Below, piece after piece: positions 50,749-58,874 of a stretch of DNA of 64,000 nt (position 1 is its first letter; the number at the start of each line of letters is the position of its first letter). The notes below the pieces were generated by a model. It saw only the letters and a list, made by a program, of their open reading frames with translations. It searched no databases and was not told where the DNA came from. A program made the translations under genes and the position numbers. The stretch comes from Bizionia myxarmorum (GTDB taxonomy: Bacteria > Bacteroidota > Bacteroidia > Flavobacteriales > Flavobacteriaceae): assembly GCF_008086205.1 (NCBI RefSeq), contig NZ_VSKK01000001.1:930001-994000 (forward strand), written 5' to 3'.

Positions 50749-51432
50749 ATGAAAAAACGTGATATTAAAATATTACTAGTGGACGATGAGCCGGATATTT
50801 TAGAAATTGTGGGCTACAATTTAGCCGCTGAAGGCTATGAGATTTTTACAGCCGAAAATGGTTTGAAAGCCTTAAAAAAAGCAAAAAAAATAAAACCACA
50901 TCTTATTATAATGGATGTGATGATGCCAGAAATGGATGGTATTGAAGCCTGTGAATTAATCCGGAAAGAACCCGATTTAAGCGAAACGATCATCACATTT
51001 CTAACCGCACGTGGTGAGGACTATTCGCAAGTGGCCGGTTTTGAGGCTGGAGCAGATGATTATATTACTAAGCCCATTAAGCCCAAAGTTTTAGTGAGCA
51101 AAGTGAAATCGCTTTTAAGACGTTTTAAAGAAGAGGAAGCTGCTGATGCTATTGTGCAAATTGGAAACTTGGTGATTAATAGAGATGAGTATAAAATTAT
51201 TTTAGATGGGAACGAACTGATTTTGCCACGAAAAGAATTTGAATTATTATCTTTATTGGCATCAAAACCAGGTAAAGTTTTTAAAAGAGAGGATATTCTA
51301 GACAAGGTTTGGGGTAATGAAGTGGTTGTAGGCGGTAGAACTATTGATGTTCATATCCGGAAGCTTCGTGAAAAAATTGGAGATCATTCTTTTAAAACCG
51401 TTAAAGGTGTTGGGTATAAGTTTGTAGATTAA
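50749..51432 (+). CDS. OmpR/PhoB-family response regulator
   Basis: A 227-residue regulator: receiver domain (about 5-125) with acidic pair Asp12-Asp13, phospho-acceptor Asp56 in IIMDVMMPEMDG and Lys in YITKPIKP, then an OmpR-type winged helix (about 135-227) with VVGGRTIDVHIRKLREKIG. The start at 50749 (MKKRDIKILLVDDEP) is chosen; the longer frame from 50692 reads as leader. Its stop overlaps the kinase ATG by one base. The pair resembles PhoB/PhoR. Confidence 0.93.
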   Translation: MKKRDIKILLVDDEPDILEIVGYNLAAEGYEIFTAENGLKALKKAKKIKPHLIIMDVMMPEMDGIEACELIRKEPDLSETIITFLTARGEDYSQVAGFEAGADDYITKPIKPKVLVSKVKSLLRRFKEEEAADAIVQIGNLVINRDEYKIILDGNELILPRKEFELLSLLASKPGKVFKREDILDKVWGNEVVVGGRTIDVHIRKLREKIGDHSFKTVKGVGYKFVD

Positions 51433-52469
51433 TGCAAAAGCTAAAAAAAACCTATAAGTTCGCAGTAAAAACAGCGCTTTTTACATCGCTCCTATTAATC
51501 CTCTTATTGAGTATTTTTTTGTTGCTATTAAAAGCATGGACTTGGTGGATATTTCCCTTTGTTATGCTTTTTGGCCTCATTTCATTTATAATCATGCAAT
51601 TCCGCGTGGAGCGATTCATTTATCGCCGCGTAAAAAAAATATACGACGATTTAACGCTCCTGGAGTCTGCTTCGTTAACATCCCAACCTATCACTACAGA
51701 CATGGCAACGCTTACCAAGGAAATTGATAAGTATGCTAAAGACAAAAAGCTAGAAATAGAAACGCTAAAAGTTCGTGAGGAATATCGAAAAGAATTTTTA
51801 GGGAATGTTTCACATGAATTAAAAACCCCATTATTCACAGTTCAAGGTTATATTTTAACGCTGCTGGATGGCGCCATTGATGATAAACGTATTCGGAAAC
51901 GCTATTTAAATCGGGCCAGTAAAGGTGTGGAACGCCTTATTTATATTGTTAAAGATTTGGATATGATTACCAAATTGGAAGTAGGCGATTTAAGTCTAAA
52001 TAAAGAGGTTTTTGATGTGGTTCATCTTATTGAAAATGTCTTCGAGTTACTGGAAATGAAAGCGGCTCGAAAGAAAATAACCCTAACTTTTGACAGAGAT
52101 TACTCGGATGCTATTTTGGTTTACGCGGATAAGGAACGGATAGAACAAGTTATTACGAATTTAGTGGTGAATTCCATTAAATACGGCATGGAAAAAGGAA
52201 CAACGGAAATTAGTATTGAAAACTTAATTAAAAATAAAGTTATTGTGCGGGTTACTGACAATGGTGAAGGTATTACAGAAGAAAATTTACCGCGTATTTT
52301 TGAACGCTTTTATCGTGTAGACAAAAGTGGGTCTAGAAAGGAAGGCGGCTCCGGATTAGGTTTGTCTATTGTAAAACATATTATTGAAGCGCATGATGAG
52401 CGCATCTATATTGAAAGTGAAGCTGAAGTAGGAAGCGAATTTTCATTCAGTATGGAAAAGGCTAAATAA
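51432..52469 (+). CDS. Sensor histidine kinase (PhoR-like), partner of the response regulator
   Basis: A 345-residue membrane kinase: two close N-terminal helices (about 11-33 and 38-56) with almost no periplasmic loop, a short HAMP-like/coiled-coil stretch, H-box EFLGNVSHELKTPLFTVQGY with His128, N-box QVITNLVVNSIKYG, and G boxes VTDNGEGI and GGSGLGLSIVKHI. The near absence of an extracytoplasmic domain suggests sensing through partners or in the membrane. Its last 27 bases overlap the convergent glycosyltransferase gene. Confidence 0.93.
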   Translation: MQKLKKTYKFAVKTALFTSLLLILLLSIFLLLLKAWTWWIFPFVMLFGLISFIIMQFRVERFIYRRVKKIYDDLTLLESASLTSQPITTDMATLTKEIDKYAKDKKLEIETLKVREEYRKEFLGNVSHELKTPLFTVQGYILTLLDGAIDDKRIRKRYLNRASKGVERLIYIVKDLDMITKLEVGDLSLNKEVFDVVHLIENVFELLEMKAARKKITLTFDRDYSDAILVYADKERIEQVITNLVVNSIKYGMEKGTTEISIENLIKNKVIVRVTDNGEGITEENLPRIFERFYRVDKSGSRKEGGSGLGLSIVKHIIEAHDERIYIESEAEVGSEFSFSMEKAK

Positions 52470-53504
52470 ATCATCATAATTTATAGATGCTTTGGTGTGA
52501 CTTAATCCTTTATAGTCTGAAACGCGTTTTAATTTTTCTAAAGTGAAATCATCCTGTTCACAAAAGGGAACCAAACCTTGATCTTGTAAACGTTTCGCTA
52601 AATACTGCTGTTCTAATTGACCAGGTGTTGGAATAAAAAAGGCCTGCTTTTCTAATTTTGCCAAATCCATAATGGTTGTATAACCTGATCGGGAAATAAT
52701 TAACTGACTTTGGTTTATAGCCGTTTCTAATAAGTCGCTGGTTAAAAAATTATAAAGCGTCATATTCCCCGTAACTTCTTTAGTTATTTTTGTTTCCACA
52801 ACGCCTTTCACAAAAACGACTGACCCTTTAAAGTTTTTTAATTCCTCTAAAAGATTGATTTCTAAATACTGCCGCTGTGGTTCTGGTCCAGACAGTAGCA
52901 CCATAATATCATAAACTATTGGTAAATCTTTTTTTTCAAATCGGCTTAAAGCACCTATATATTTTATCTGTGATTTGAATTTCTTTAAATGTCCTAATTT
53001 CCCGCTTAAATTGATGCTTTCAGAAGTATCAGGCACCCAACATTGATCAAATTTTTCCATCACGGCAGCATGAATTTTAGTACTTAACCAAGTCGTATTT
53101 CCACTTAAAACCTGCAATTGATGCGTGATGTAAACGGAAGGCACTTCAGCTGCATAAACCCCAAAACGATTATCTGAAATAATGCCTATAATAGGATAGT
53201 TGGCTAGTATTTTAGCCGTTGCCACTTTTTCGGCAGCCATCGTTTTTAAGATTCTGGGGGTATCTTTAAGCAGTTTATACTTAAGAAAAGCTGCTTTTTT
53301 GGCATAGGTTATAGCGTATGATGGTAATTCTAAAGCTATAAGTTCAGGGAATTCATTTTTAAGTAATGCTAGAGCAGCACCATCACTAGCGAGTATAGGC
53401 GTTAAATTATGTTCTATCAACGCATTTATAATAGGAATGCATCGGGTGGCATGCCCAAGCCCCCAATTTAATGGCGCTACTAAAATGTGTTTCGCTTCTA
53501 ACAT
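52443..53504 (-). CDS. MurG/GT28-like glycosyltransferase
   Basis: A 353-residue GT-B glycosyltransferase. The N-terminus ILVAPLNWGLGHATRCIPIINAL is the glycine-rich acceptor-site loop found in UDP-GlcNAc-transferase relatives, and the C-terminal half has IISRSGYTTIMDLAKLEKQAFFIPTPGQLEQQYLA, the nucleotide-sugar site (shortened: SRSGYTTIMDLAKLEK and PTPGQLEQQYLA). The product is not known. The ATG at 53504 is chosen. It overlaps the kinase 3' end by 27 bases, tail to tail. Confidence 0.85.
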   Translation of the reverse strand: MLEAKHILVAPLNWGLGHATRCIPIINALIEHNLTPILASDGAALALLKNEFPELIALELPSYAITYAKKAAFLKYKLLKDTPRILKTMAAEKVATAKILANYPIIGIISDNRFGVYAAEVPSVYITHQLQVLSGNTTWLSTKIHAAVMEKFDQCWVPDTSESINLSGKLGHLKKFKSQIKYIGALSRFEKKDLPIVYDIMVLLSGPEPQRQYLEINLLEELKNFKGSVVFVKGVVETKITKEVTGNMTLYNFLTSDLLETAINQSQLIISRSGYTTIMDLAKLEKQAFFIPTPGQLEQQYLAKRLQDQGLVPFCEQDDFTLEKLKRVSDYKGLSHTKASINYDDLFSLFHTE

Positions 53505-53546
53505 GAAAAACAAAGATAAGCATATCTATGCTTCCACATATTTATG

Positions 53547-53554
53547 TAATTTTG
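53547..53554 (+). promoter_or_regulatory. -7 element of the trmB operon
   Basis: TAATTTTG, an exact TAnnTTTG match 27 bases before the GTG start of trmB. Confidence 0.5.
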
Positions 53555-53581
53555 CCGAAAGTTTAAAAGTCTATTAGTTAC

Positions 53582-54259
53582 GTGGGAAGTAAAAATAAAT
53601 TAAAGCGTTTTAAGGAAAACGAAACCTTTCAGAATGTGGTTCAGCCCACGCGAGAGGAGTTAGTAAACCAAGAGTTTTCATTAAAGGGCCATTGGAATCG
53701 TGATTTTTTCAAAAATGATAACCCTTTAGTTTTAGAATTGGGTTGTGGAAAAGGGGAGTATTCCATGGCATTAGCCAAGAAGTATCCTCATAAAAATTTT
53801 ATAGGTATTGATATTAAGGGTGCCCGTTTTTGGCGTGGTGCTAAATCGTCTATAGAAGAAAATATTACCAATGTCGGGTTTTTAAGAACCCAAATTGAAT
53901 TAATTGATCATGCTTTTGCCGCTCAAGAAGTAGACGAAATTTGGATAACCTTTCCAGATCCGCAAATTAAGTATAAGCGCACCAAGCACCGTATGACGAA
54001 TATGGAATTTTTAGCACGCTATAAAACTATTCTTAAGCGTGAAGGTGTTGTTAACTTAAAAACGGATAGTGAATTTATGCACGGTTATACGCTTGGTTTA
54101 TTACATGGCGCTGGGCATGAGGTTTTATATGCTAATCATAATGTGTATAAGCAAGAAGGTAGCCCCGAGGAAGTAACGAGTATTCAAACCTTTTACGAAA
54201 GTCAGTATTTAGAACAAAACAAACCAATTACCTATATTAAATTTAAAATTAAAGATTAG
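53582..54259 (+). CDS. trmB: tRNA (guanine-N7-)-methyltransferase TrmB
   Basis: A 225-residue SAM-dependent methyltransferase that makes m7G46 in tRNA. SAM loop LELGCGKGEYSMALA is near residue 50, and the TrmB signature ITFPDPQIKYKRTKHRM lies near 122. The start is GTG at 53582, supported by the MGSKNKLKRF N-terminus shared by Flavobacteria. Its stop overlaps the next start by one base. Confidence 0.95.
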   Translation: MGSKNKLKRFKENETFQNVVQPTREELVNQEFSLKGHWNRDFFKNDNPLVLELGCGKGEYSMALAKKYPHKNFIGIDIKGARFWRGAKSSIEENITNVGFLRTQIELIDHAFAAQEVDEIWITFPDPQIKYKRTKHRMTNMEFLARYKTILKREGVVNLKTDSEFMHGYTLGLLHGAGHEVLYANHNVYKQEGSPEEVTSIQTFYESQYLEQNKPITYIKFKIKD

Positions 54260-54888
54260 TGGATGTAGCTCTTGTGTTTTTATTCGGTTTTTTGGCCACG
54301 CTTATTGCCACTTTACCTCCAGGTTTATTAAATATAACCGCCGCAAAAATTAGTTTAGACGAAGGTCATACCCGAGGTATTATGTTCTCATTAGGTGCCT
54401 GTTTGGTCATTGTTTTTCAAGCCCTTATAGCAGTTGTTTTTGCACGTTACTTGAGTAACAACCCAGACTTTGTGGACAATTTGCGCTTGGTAGCCCTAAT
54501 AATTTTTGCGCTTTTAAGTATTTACTTTTTATTTATAGCTAAAGGCGATGAAAAGAAAAAGAAAGAAATAGATTCAGAAAGTAAGACTAAACGGTTTTTC
54601 CAGGGTATTTTTTTATCATTTATCAACTTTTTCCCCATTCCATTTCAAGCCTATGTGGCCATTACTATGGCATCATATGGCATTCTTAAATTCGAAAACA
54701 TTGGGATTGCCGCTTTTGTAATTAGCTCTAGTTTAGGTGCTTTTATTTCTTTGTACCTCTACATGCATTTTTTTGAAAAGATAAAAGACCACAAATTGGC
54801 TTCTAAAAAAAGCATGAATTATTTAATAGGTATTATTACGGGTGTGGTTGCTATTTATACGCTTTTCACTATTTTAAAAGACTTATAA
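54259..54888 (+). CDS. LysE-family translocator
   Basis: A 209-residue inner-membrane protein with six helices of the LysE/RhtB amino-acid exporter type, with the N-terminal GFLATLIATLPPGLLNITAAK and the FINFFPIPFQAYVAITMASYG repeat (parts). A charged loop (about 93-112, KGDEKKKKEIDSES) sits between helices 3 and 4. The start is GTG, overlapping trmB by one base; the end overlaps the atl ATG by one base (TAATG). Substrate unknown. Confidence 0.85.
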   Translation: MDVALVFLFGFLATLIATLPPGLLNITAAKISLDEGHTRGIMFSLGACLVIVFQALIAVVFARYLSNNPDFVDNLRLVALIIFALLSIYFLFIAKGDEKKKKEIDSESKTKRFFQGIFLSFINFFPIPFQAYVAITMASYGILKFENIGIAAFVISSSLGAFISLYLYMHFFEKIKDHKLASKKSMNYLIGIITGVVAIYTLFTILKDL

Positions 54889-55223
54889 TGAAACCTGAAA
54901 CGATAAATTTTTTCGATAAGGTTTATCAAGTCGCTCGGCAAATCCCCTACGGTCGTGTCACCAGTTATGGCGCTATTGCTAACTTTTTAGGTGCTGCTAA
55001 AAGTGCTAGAATGGTAGGTTATGCCATGAATGGGTCTCATGATAAAGAGGTTCCTGCGCATCGGGTTGTAAACCGAAAGGGCTTATTAACAGGCAAACAT
55101 CATTTTGATGGCACCCACTTAATGGAACAGCTTTTAGAAAGTGAAGGTGTTAAAGTAATAGACCTCCAAGTTCAAGATTTTGATGCCGTATTTTGGGACC
55201 CCAGTAAAGAATTGAAGTTTTAA
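54888..55223 (+). CDS. Alkyltransferase-like (ATL) protein, MGMT family without the catalytic cysteine
   Basis: A 111-residue protein of the MGMT DNA-binding domain fold. It keeps the DNA-binding segment PYGRVTSYGAIANFLG and the Asn-hinge/arginine-finger region SARMVGYAMNGS. The active-site PCHRV reads VPAHRVV with Ala57 replacing cysteine. This is the ATL type, which binds O6-alkylguanine and flags it for nucleotide-excision repair rather than repairing it. Third gene of the trmB-lysE-atl series, followed by a terminator. Confidence 0.92.
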   Translation: MKPETINFFDKVYQVARQIPYGRVTSYGAIANFLGAAKSARMVGYAMNGSHDKEVPAHRVVNRKGLLTGKHHFDGTHLMEQLLESEGVKVIDLQVQDFDAVFWDPSKELKF

Positions 55224-55253
55224 TAAGTAATTAGTCATTACTTATGTTTTTTT
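55224..55253 (+). terminator. Intrinsic terminator after atl
   Basis: Stem TAAGTAAT / ATTACTTA, loop TAGTC, then TG and seven T, starting right after the stop codon. Confidence 0.8.
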
Positions 55254-55372
55254 GTAATGATTCTAGCTACTTTTTTTCTGAAATATTAAGAAAAATTAGC
55301 TCATGATAATCAAAGCAAATCTTCGCATAAATCATTTCAATTAAACCATTTCAAATTCTAAACAATTCACTG

Positions 55373-55380
55373 TATATTTG
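55373..55380 (+). promoter_or_regulatory. -7 element of mrp-nifU
   Basis: TATATTTG, an exact TAnnTTTG match, with a leader of about 85 bases before mrp. Confidence 0.5.
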
Positions 55381-55470
55381 TTGTTTAGAATAATTCTGAA
55401 TAATCAATCAGCATTTGGTGTTCTAATCAGACCTAAAAGCTGTGTATTCTGTGTATAAATAGTAGTAAAA

Positions 55471-56607
55471 ATGAAATTAGATAAACAAGATATATTAAAA
55501 GCACTTGAAACCATAACGGTTCCAGGTGAAGGCGAAAACATGGTAGCAAGTGGCGCCGTTAAAAATATTATGACCTTTGGTGATGAGGTTATTGTAGATA
55601 TTACCATAGCCAATCCAAGTCTTCAAGCTAAAAAGAAAACAGAAGTAGAAATTTTAAAAGCCATTCATGATCTGGTTTATGAAAAAGCTAAAATTACTAT
55701 TAATGTGAAGGTAGAAGCGCCTCCTGCAAAACCTAAAAACGAGATTAAAGGGAAATCAATTCCGGGTATTCAAAATATTATTGCTGTAGCTTCTGGAAAA
55801 GGTGGTGTTGGTAAATCAACTGTAACAGCTAATTTAGCAGTAACCTTATCTAAAATGGGCTTCAAAGTCGGAATTTTAGATGCCGATATTTACGGACCTT
55901 CCATGCCGATTATGTTCGATGTGGAAAATGAACGTCCTTTAGCGACAACTATCGACGGGAAATCTAAAATGAAACCTGTAGAAAATTACGGCGTTAAAAT
56001 ATTATCTATCGGATTTTTCACCCAACCGGGTCAAGCGGTGGTTTGGCGTGGCCCCATGGCTTCCAAAGCTTTAAATCAAATGATTTTTGATGCACATTGG
56101 GGCGAATTAGATTTCATGTTAATAGATTTACCGCCAGGAACAGGCGATATTCACTTAAGTATCATGCAGGCTTTACCCATTACAGGTGCGGTTGTAGTAA
56201 GCACACCACAAAACGTGGCTTTAGCAGATGCTAGAAAAGGGGTGGCTATGTTTCAACAAGACAGTATCAATGTCCCTGTTTTAGGAATCATTGAAAATAT
56301 GGCTTATTTCACACCAGAAGAATTACCCGATAATAAATATTATATATTTGGAAAAGAGGGTGCTAAAAATTTAGCGGCCGATTTAGACGTGCGTTTTCTA
56401 GGCGAAATTCCATTAGTGCAAAGTATCCGTGAAGCTGGGGATTTAGGTCGTCCAGCAGCTATGCAAACCGGAACACTGTTGGAGAAGTCTTTTGAAAAAC
56501 TCACACAAAATGTGGTAGAAGAAGTGGTAAGACGAAATGATGGGTTACCGCCAACTGAAGCCATTAAAATTACAACCATGGCTGGATGTTCAGCCGTTAA
56601 AAAATAG
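55471..56607 (+). CDS. apbC: Mrp/ApbC-family P-loop ATPase, Fe-S cluster carrier
   Basis: A 378-residue protein: N-terminal MIP18/DUF59-like domain (about 5-85), then the Mrp ATPase with deviant Walker A GKGGVGKST (109-117), LDADIYGPSMP and LIDLPPGTGDIHLS. Mrp proteins carry [4Fe-4S] clusters between subunits. Unlike E. coli Mrp, the region after ENMAYF has no CxxC (it reads TPEELPDNKYYIFG), and the whole protein has only one Cys, near residue 373. nifU follows 3 bases later. Confidence 0.92.
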   Translation: MKLDKQDILKALETITVPGEGENMVASGAVKNIMTFGDEVIVDITIANPSLQAKKKTEVEILKAIHDLVYEKAKITINVKVEAPPAKPKNEIKGKSIPGIQNIIAVASGKGGVGKSTVTANLAVTLSKMGFKVGILDADIYGPSMPIMFDVENERPLATTIDGKSKMKPVENYGVKILSIGFFTQPGQAVVWRGPMASKALNQMIFDAHWGELDFMLIDLPPGTGDIHLSIMQALPITGAVVVSTPQNVALADARKGVAMFQQDSINVPVLGIIENMAYFTPEELPDNKYYIFGKEGAKNLAADLDVRFLGEIPLVQSIREAGDLGRPAAMQTGTLLEKSFEKLTQNVVEEVVRRNDGLPPTEAIKITTMAGCSAVKK

Positions 56608-56610
56608 GTT

Positions 56611-56853
56611 ATGACTGCAGAAGAACTCACATTAAATATTGAAAAAGCGCTAGATGAAATCCGTCCTTTTTTACAAAGCGATGGCGGCGATATTTCCTTG
56701 CTATCTGTTGAAGATGGTAAGGTGGTTAAAGTGCAGTTGCAAGGCGCGTGCGTTGGTTGTAGTGTTAACCAAATGACTTTAAAAACGGGTGTGGAAATGA
56801 CTATTAAAAAATACGCCCCACAAATTGAACAAGTTATTAATGTAGAGGCTTAA
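56611..56853 (+). CDS. NifU C-terminal-like Fe-S scaffold protein
   Basis: An 80-residue Nfu-type domain. The cluster motif CVGC lies near residues 47-50 in LQGACVGCSVNQMTLKTGVE, preceded by IRPFLQSDGGDI. It would hold and pass a [4Fe-4S] cluster. The 3-base gap to mrp implies one transcript and a joint role in cluster delivery. Confidence 0.93.
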   Translation: MTAEELTLNIEKALDEIRPFLQSDGGDISLLSVEDGKVVKVQLQGACVGCSVNQMTLKTGVEMTIKKYAPQIEQVINVEA

Positions 56854-56870
56854 TCGCCAGATTTTCTTTA

Positions 56871-56901
56871 AGCGCTTCCTAATATAAAAGTAGGAAGCGC
56901 T
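56871..56901 (+). terminator. Hairpin after nifU
   Basis: A perfect 11-base stem AGCGCTTCCTA / TAGGAAGCGCT with a 9-base loop. The tail is A/T-rich without a clear T-run. Confidence 0.65.
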
Positions 56902-57026
56902 CAATTAAATAGTTTCAACGTTCACGCAAACTGATAATTATCATAAAAAATGCCTGATTTTTATCTGAAATTTGCATCTGAAACAAAAGTCGAATAAAAG
57001 AAGTACCCAACACTTTGGGCATGACT

Positions 57027-58088
57027 ATGATAAAGACAGATATACTTATTATTGGCGCAGGGCCAACCGGATTATTCACCGTTTTTGAAGCTGGATTACT
57101 CAAATTAAAATGTCACCTTATTGATGCATTACCACAAGCAGGTGGGCAATGTACCGAACTATATCCTAAAAAACCTATTTATGATATTCCAGCCTATCCA
57201 GAAATTATGGCGGGCGATTTGACTTTGAAATTACTGGAGCAGTGCAAACAATTTCAACCAGGTTTTACGCTTGGTGAGCGCGCTGAAACTATAGAAAAAC
57301 AAGAGGACGGTAGCTTTATAGTGACTACCAATAAAGGCACCCAACATCAAGCACCTGTTGTAGCTATAGCTGGTGGTTTAGGGAGTTTTGAACCGCGTAA
57401 ACCACTCATTCATAATATTACGGATTATGAAGATAACGGTGTGGAATACATGATTAAAGATCCTGAAATGTATCGGGGTAAAAGAGTGGTTATTGCCGGT
57501 GGTGGCGATTCTGCTTTAGATTGGAGTATCTTTTTAAGTGATATTGCAAGTGAAGTCACGCTTATTCATAGACGTAATGAGTTTAGAGGACATTTGGATT
57601 CTGTTGATAAAGTTCAAGAACTTAAAAATTTAGGTAAAATAAATCTGATTACGCCGGCTGAAGTAACGGGTATTGTTGGCCATGAAAAAGTGGCTGCTGT
57701 AGTTGTTTCACAAGCAGCGCATATTGAAAAGGAATTTGAGTTAGAATGTGATCATTTTATTCCGCTTTTTGGTTTATCACCTAAATTGGGACCCATTGCC
57801 AACTGGGGATTAGAAATTGAAAAGAACGCTATTAAAGTGGACAACTGTTTGGATTATCAAACCAATATTCCGGGTATTTTTGCAATAGGCGATGTCAATA
57901 TTTACCCAGGTAAATTGAAATTGATTTTATGTGGTTTTCATGAAGCAACGCTGATGTGTCAATCTGCCTATCAAATTATTAATCCAGGCAAACGCTATGT
58001 ATTAAAGTATACGACAGTTGCAGGCGTAGATGGTTTTGATGGAACCAGAAAAGAAGCAGAAAAAGCCGTTGTAAAAGCATTTGATTAG
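57027..58088 (+). CDS. Ferredoxin-NADP reductase-like (TrxB-type) flavoprotein
   Basis: A 353-residue FAD/NAD(P) oxidoreductase. FAD loop DILIIGAGPTGLFTVFEAG is at the N-terminus, GGQCTELYPKKPIYDIPAYP follows, the NADPH loop is VVIAGGGDSALDWSIFL, and the FAD-binding GIFAIGDVN is near 285. It lacks the thioredoxin-reductase CxxC, which places it with the type 2 ferredoxin/flavodoxin-NADP reductases. Starts at 57021 and 57027 are both possible. Its likely partner is the ferredoxin encoded 450 bases downstream. Confidence 0.88.
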   Translation: MIKTDILIIGAGPTGLFTVFEAGLLKLKCHLIDALPQAGGQCTELYPKKPIYDIPAYPEIMAGDLTLKLLEQCKQFQPGFTLGERAETIEKQEDGSFIVTTNKGTQHQAPVVAIAGGLGSFEPRKPLIHNITDYEDNGVEYMIKDPEMYRGKRVVIAGGGDSALDWSIFLSDIASEVTLIHRRNEFRGHLDSVDKVQELKNLGKINLITPAEVTGIVGHEKVAAVVVSQAAHIEKEFELECDHFIPLFGLSPKLGPIANWGLEIEKNAIKVDNCLDYQTNIPGIFAIGDVNIYPGKLKLILCGFHEATLMCQSAYQIINPGKRYVLKYTTVAGVDGFDGTRKEAEKAVVKAFD

Positions 58089-58206
58089 AGAGTTTAATTA
58101 AAAAAGACATCTTATGCGACTTTTTGCTTAATTGCTTATAAATTGGAGATTCCTTAATTTAAAAGTATTATTGATTGTCGGTAAAATATCCTATTCGGCC
58201 TATCGA

Positions 58207-58224
58207 AAATTTATCGATAAATTT
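58207..58224. repeat. Perfect 18-bp palindrome
   Basis: AAATTTATCGATAAATTT reads the same on both strands. It could be a dimeric-regulator operator or part of the repeat cluster in this gap. Confidence 0.5.
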
Positions 58225-58241
58225 GAAATGAAGTTACCGTG

Positions 58242-58313
58242 AAATTTTAGGCTGTTTGAGCTCGCAAAATGTTAAAGGAGTCAAAACCTTTTTTAAGCGA
58301 GTTCCTAAAATTT
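58242..58313. repeat. Nested inverted repeat
   Basis: Outer arms AAATTTTAGG (58242-58251) and CCTAAAATTT (58304-58313), inner arms CTCGC (58261-58265) and GCGAG (58297-58301). The GCGAGTTCCTAAAA string is typical of a dispersed Flavobacteriaceae intergenic repeat. Confidence 0.5.
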
Positions 58314-58515
58314 AGGTATCGAATGATAAATTTAGATAAAGGTTCGTAAGCCTAGACTTTTTTGTTTCTTTTTTGGGCAATGCAAATCGAAGATTCACAA
58401 ACACCAAAAATAAAATAAAAGCGAAGTGAGTAAAAAAGAAAAGGCAATATTTTCTGAATAAATATATTTTTTGTAATTATTTAGAACTGAAGAAATCTAG
58501 TATAATTTAAAAAGA

Positions 58516-58537
58516 AGATTCCCGTTTTCACGGGAAG
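58516..58537. repeat. Short palindromic repeat (REP-like), copy 2, directly before the ferredoxin start
   Basis: AGATTCCCGTTTTCACGGGA forms a 7-base stem TTCCCGT / ACGGGAA with loop TTTC (58519-58536). It matches copy 1 near 9199 in the pattern AGATTCCyGyyTTCrCrGGAA. It ends five bases before the ATG, so it could affect ribosome access. Confidence 0.6.
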
Positions 58538-58541
58538 TGAT

Positions 58542-58874
58542 ATGGAACAAGACATAAATATTACCATTATAGATCGTGAAGGTGTTTCGCATACTATTGA
58601 AGCACCAACAGATATGGCTATGAATCTTATGGAAGTGGTTCGTAGTTATGAACTCGCACCCGAAGGTACCATTGGTATTTGCGGTGGCATGGCTATGTGT
58701 GCTAGTTGTCAATGTTATGTGTTGAGTGAAACGCCTTTACCAGAAAAACAGGATGACGAAGAAGCCATGCTTTCGGAAGCATTTTTTGTGAAAGAGAATT
58801 CACGATTAGGTTGTCAAATTCAAATGACCCCTCAAATGGAAGGCTTGAAAGTACAATTGGCACCTGCTGAATAA
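58542..58874 (+). CDS. [2Fe-2S] ferredoxin (adrenodoxin type)
   Basis: A 110-residue ferredoxin with the cluster ligands C-x5-C-x2-C in CGGMAMCASCQCYV (near residues 47-56) and the fourth Cys in LGCQIQM near 91. The length and spacing fit the Isc/adrenodoxin branch. It is probably reduced by the FNR-like enzyme upstream. No terminator is obvious downstream. Confidence 0.93.
   Translation: MEQDINITIIDREGVSHTIEAPTDMAMNLMEVVRSYELAPEGTIGICGGMAMCASCQCYVLSETPLPEKQDDEEAMLSEAFFVKENSRLGCQIQMTPQMEGLKVQLAPAE

Larger units (their letters stand above)
58089..58541. other. Long intergenic region rich in palindromes
   Basis: About 450 bases without a coding-looking ORF. It has a perfect 18-base palindrome AAATTTATCGATAAATTT (58207-58224), nested inverted repeats AAATTTTAGG ... 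CTCGC / GCGAG ... CCTAAAATTT (58242-58313), and a T-rich/A-rich pair (58357-58374 versus 58432-58443) that resembles a known type of Flavobacteriaceae intergenic repeat. The last part is a hairpin before the ferredoxin gene. Confidence 0.55.

Noticed and set aside
58089-58541. CRISPR array or phage attachment site in the repeat-rich gap
   Set aside because: No regularly spaced identical repeats, no cas genes and no integrase are present. The repeats are inverted and degenerate.
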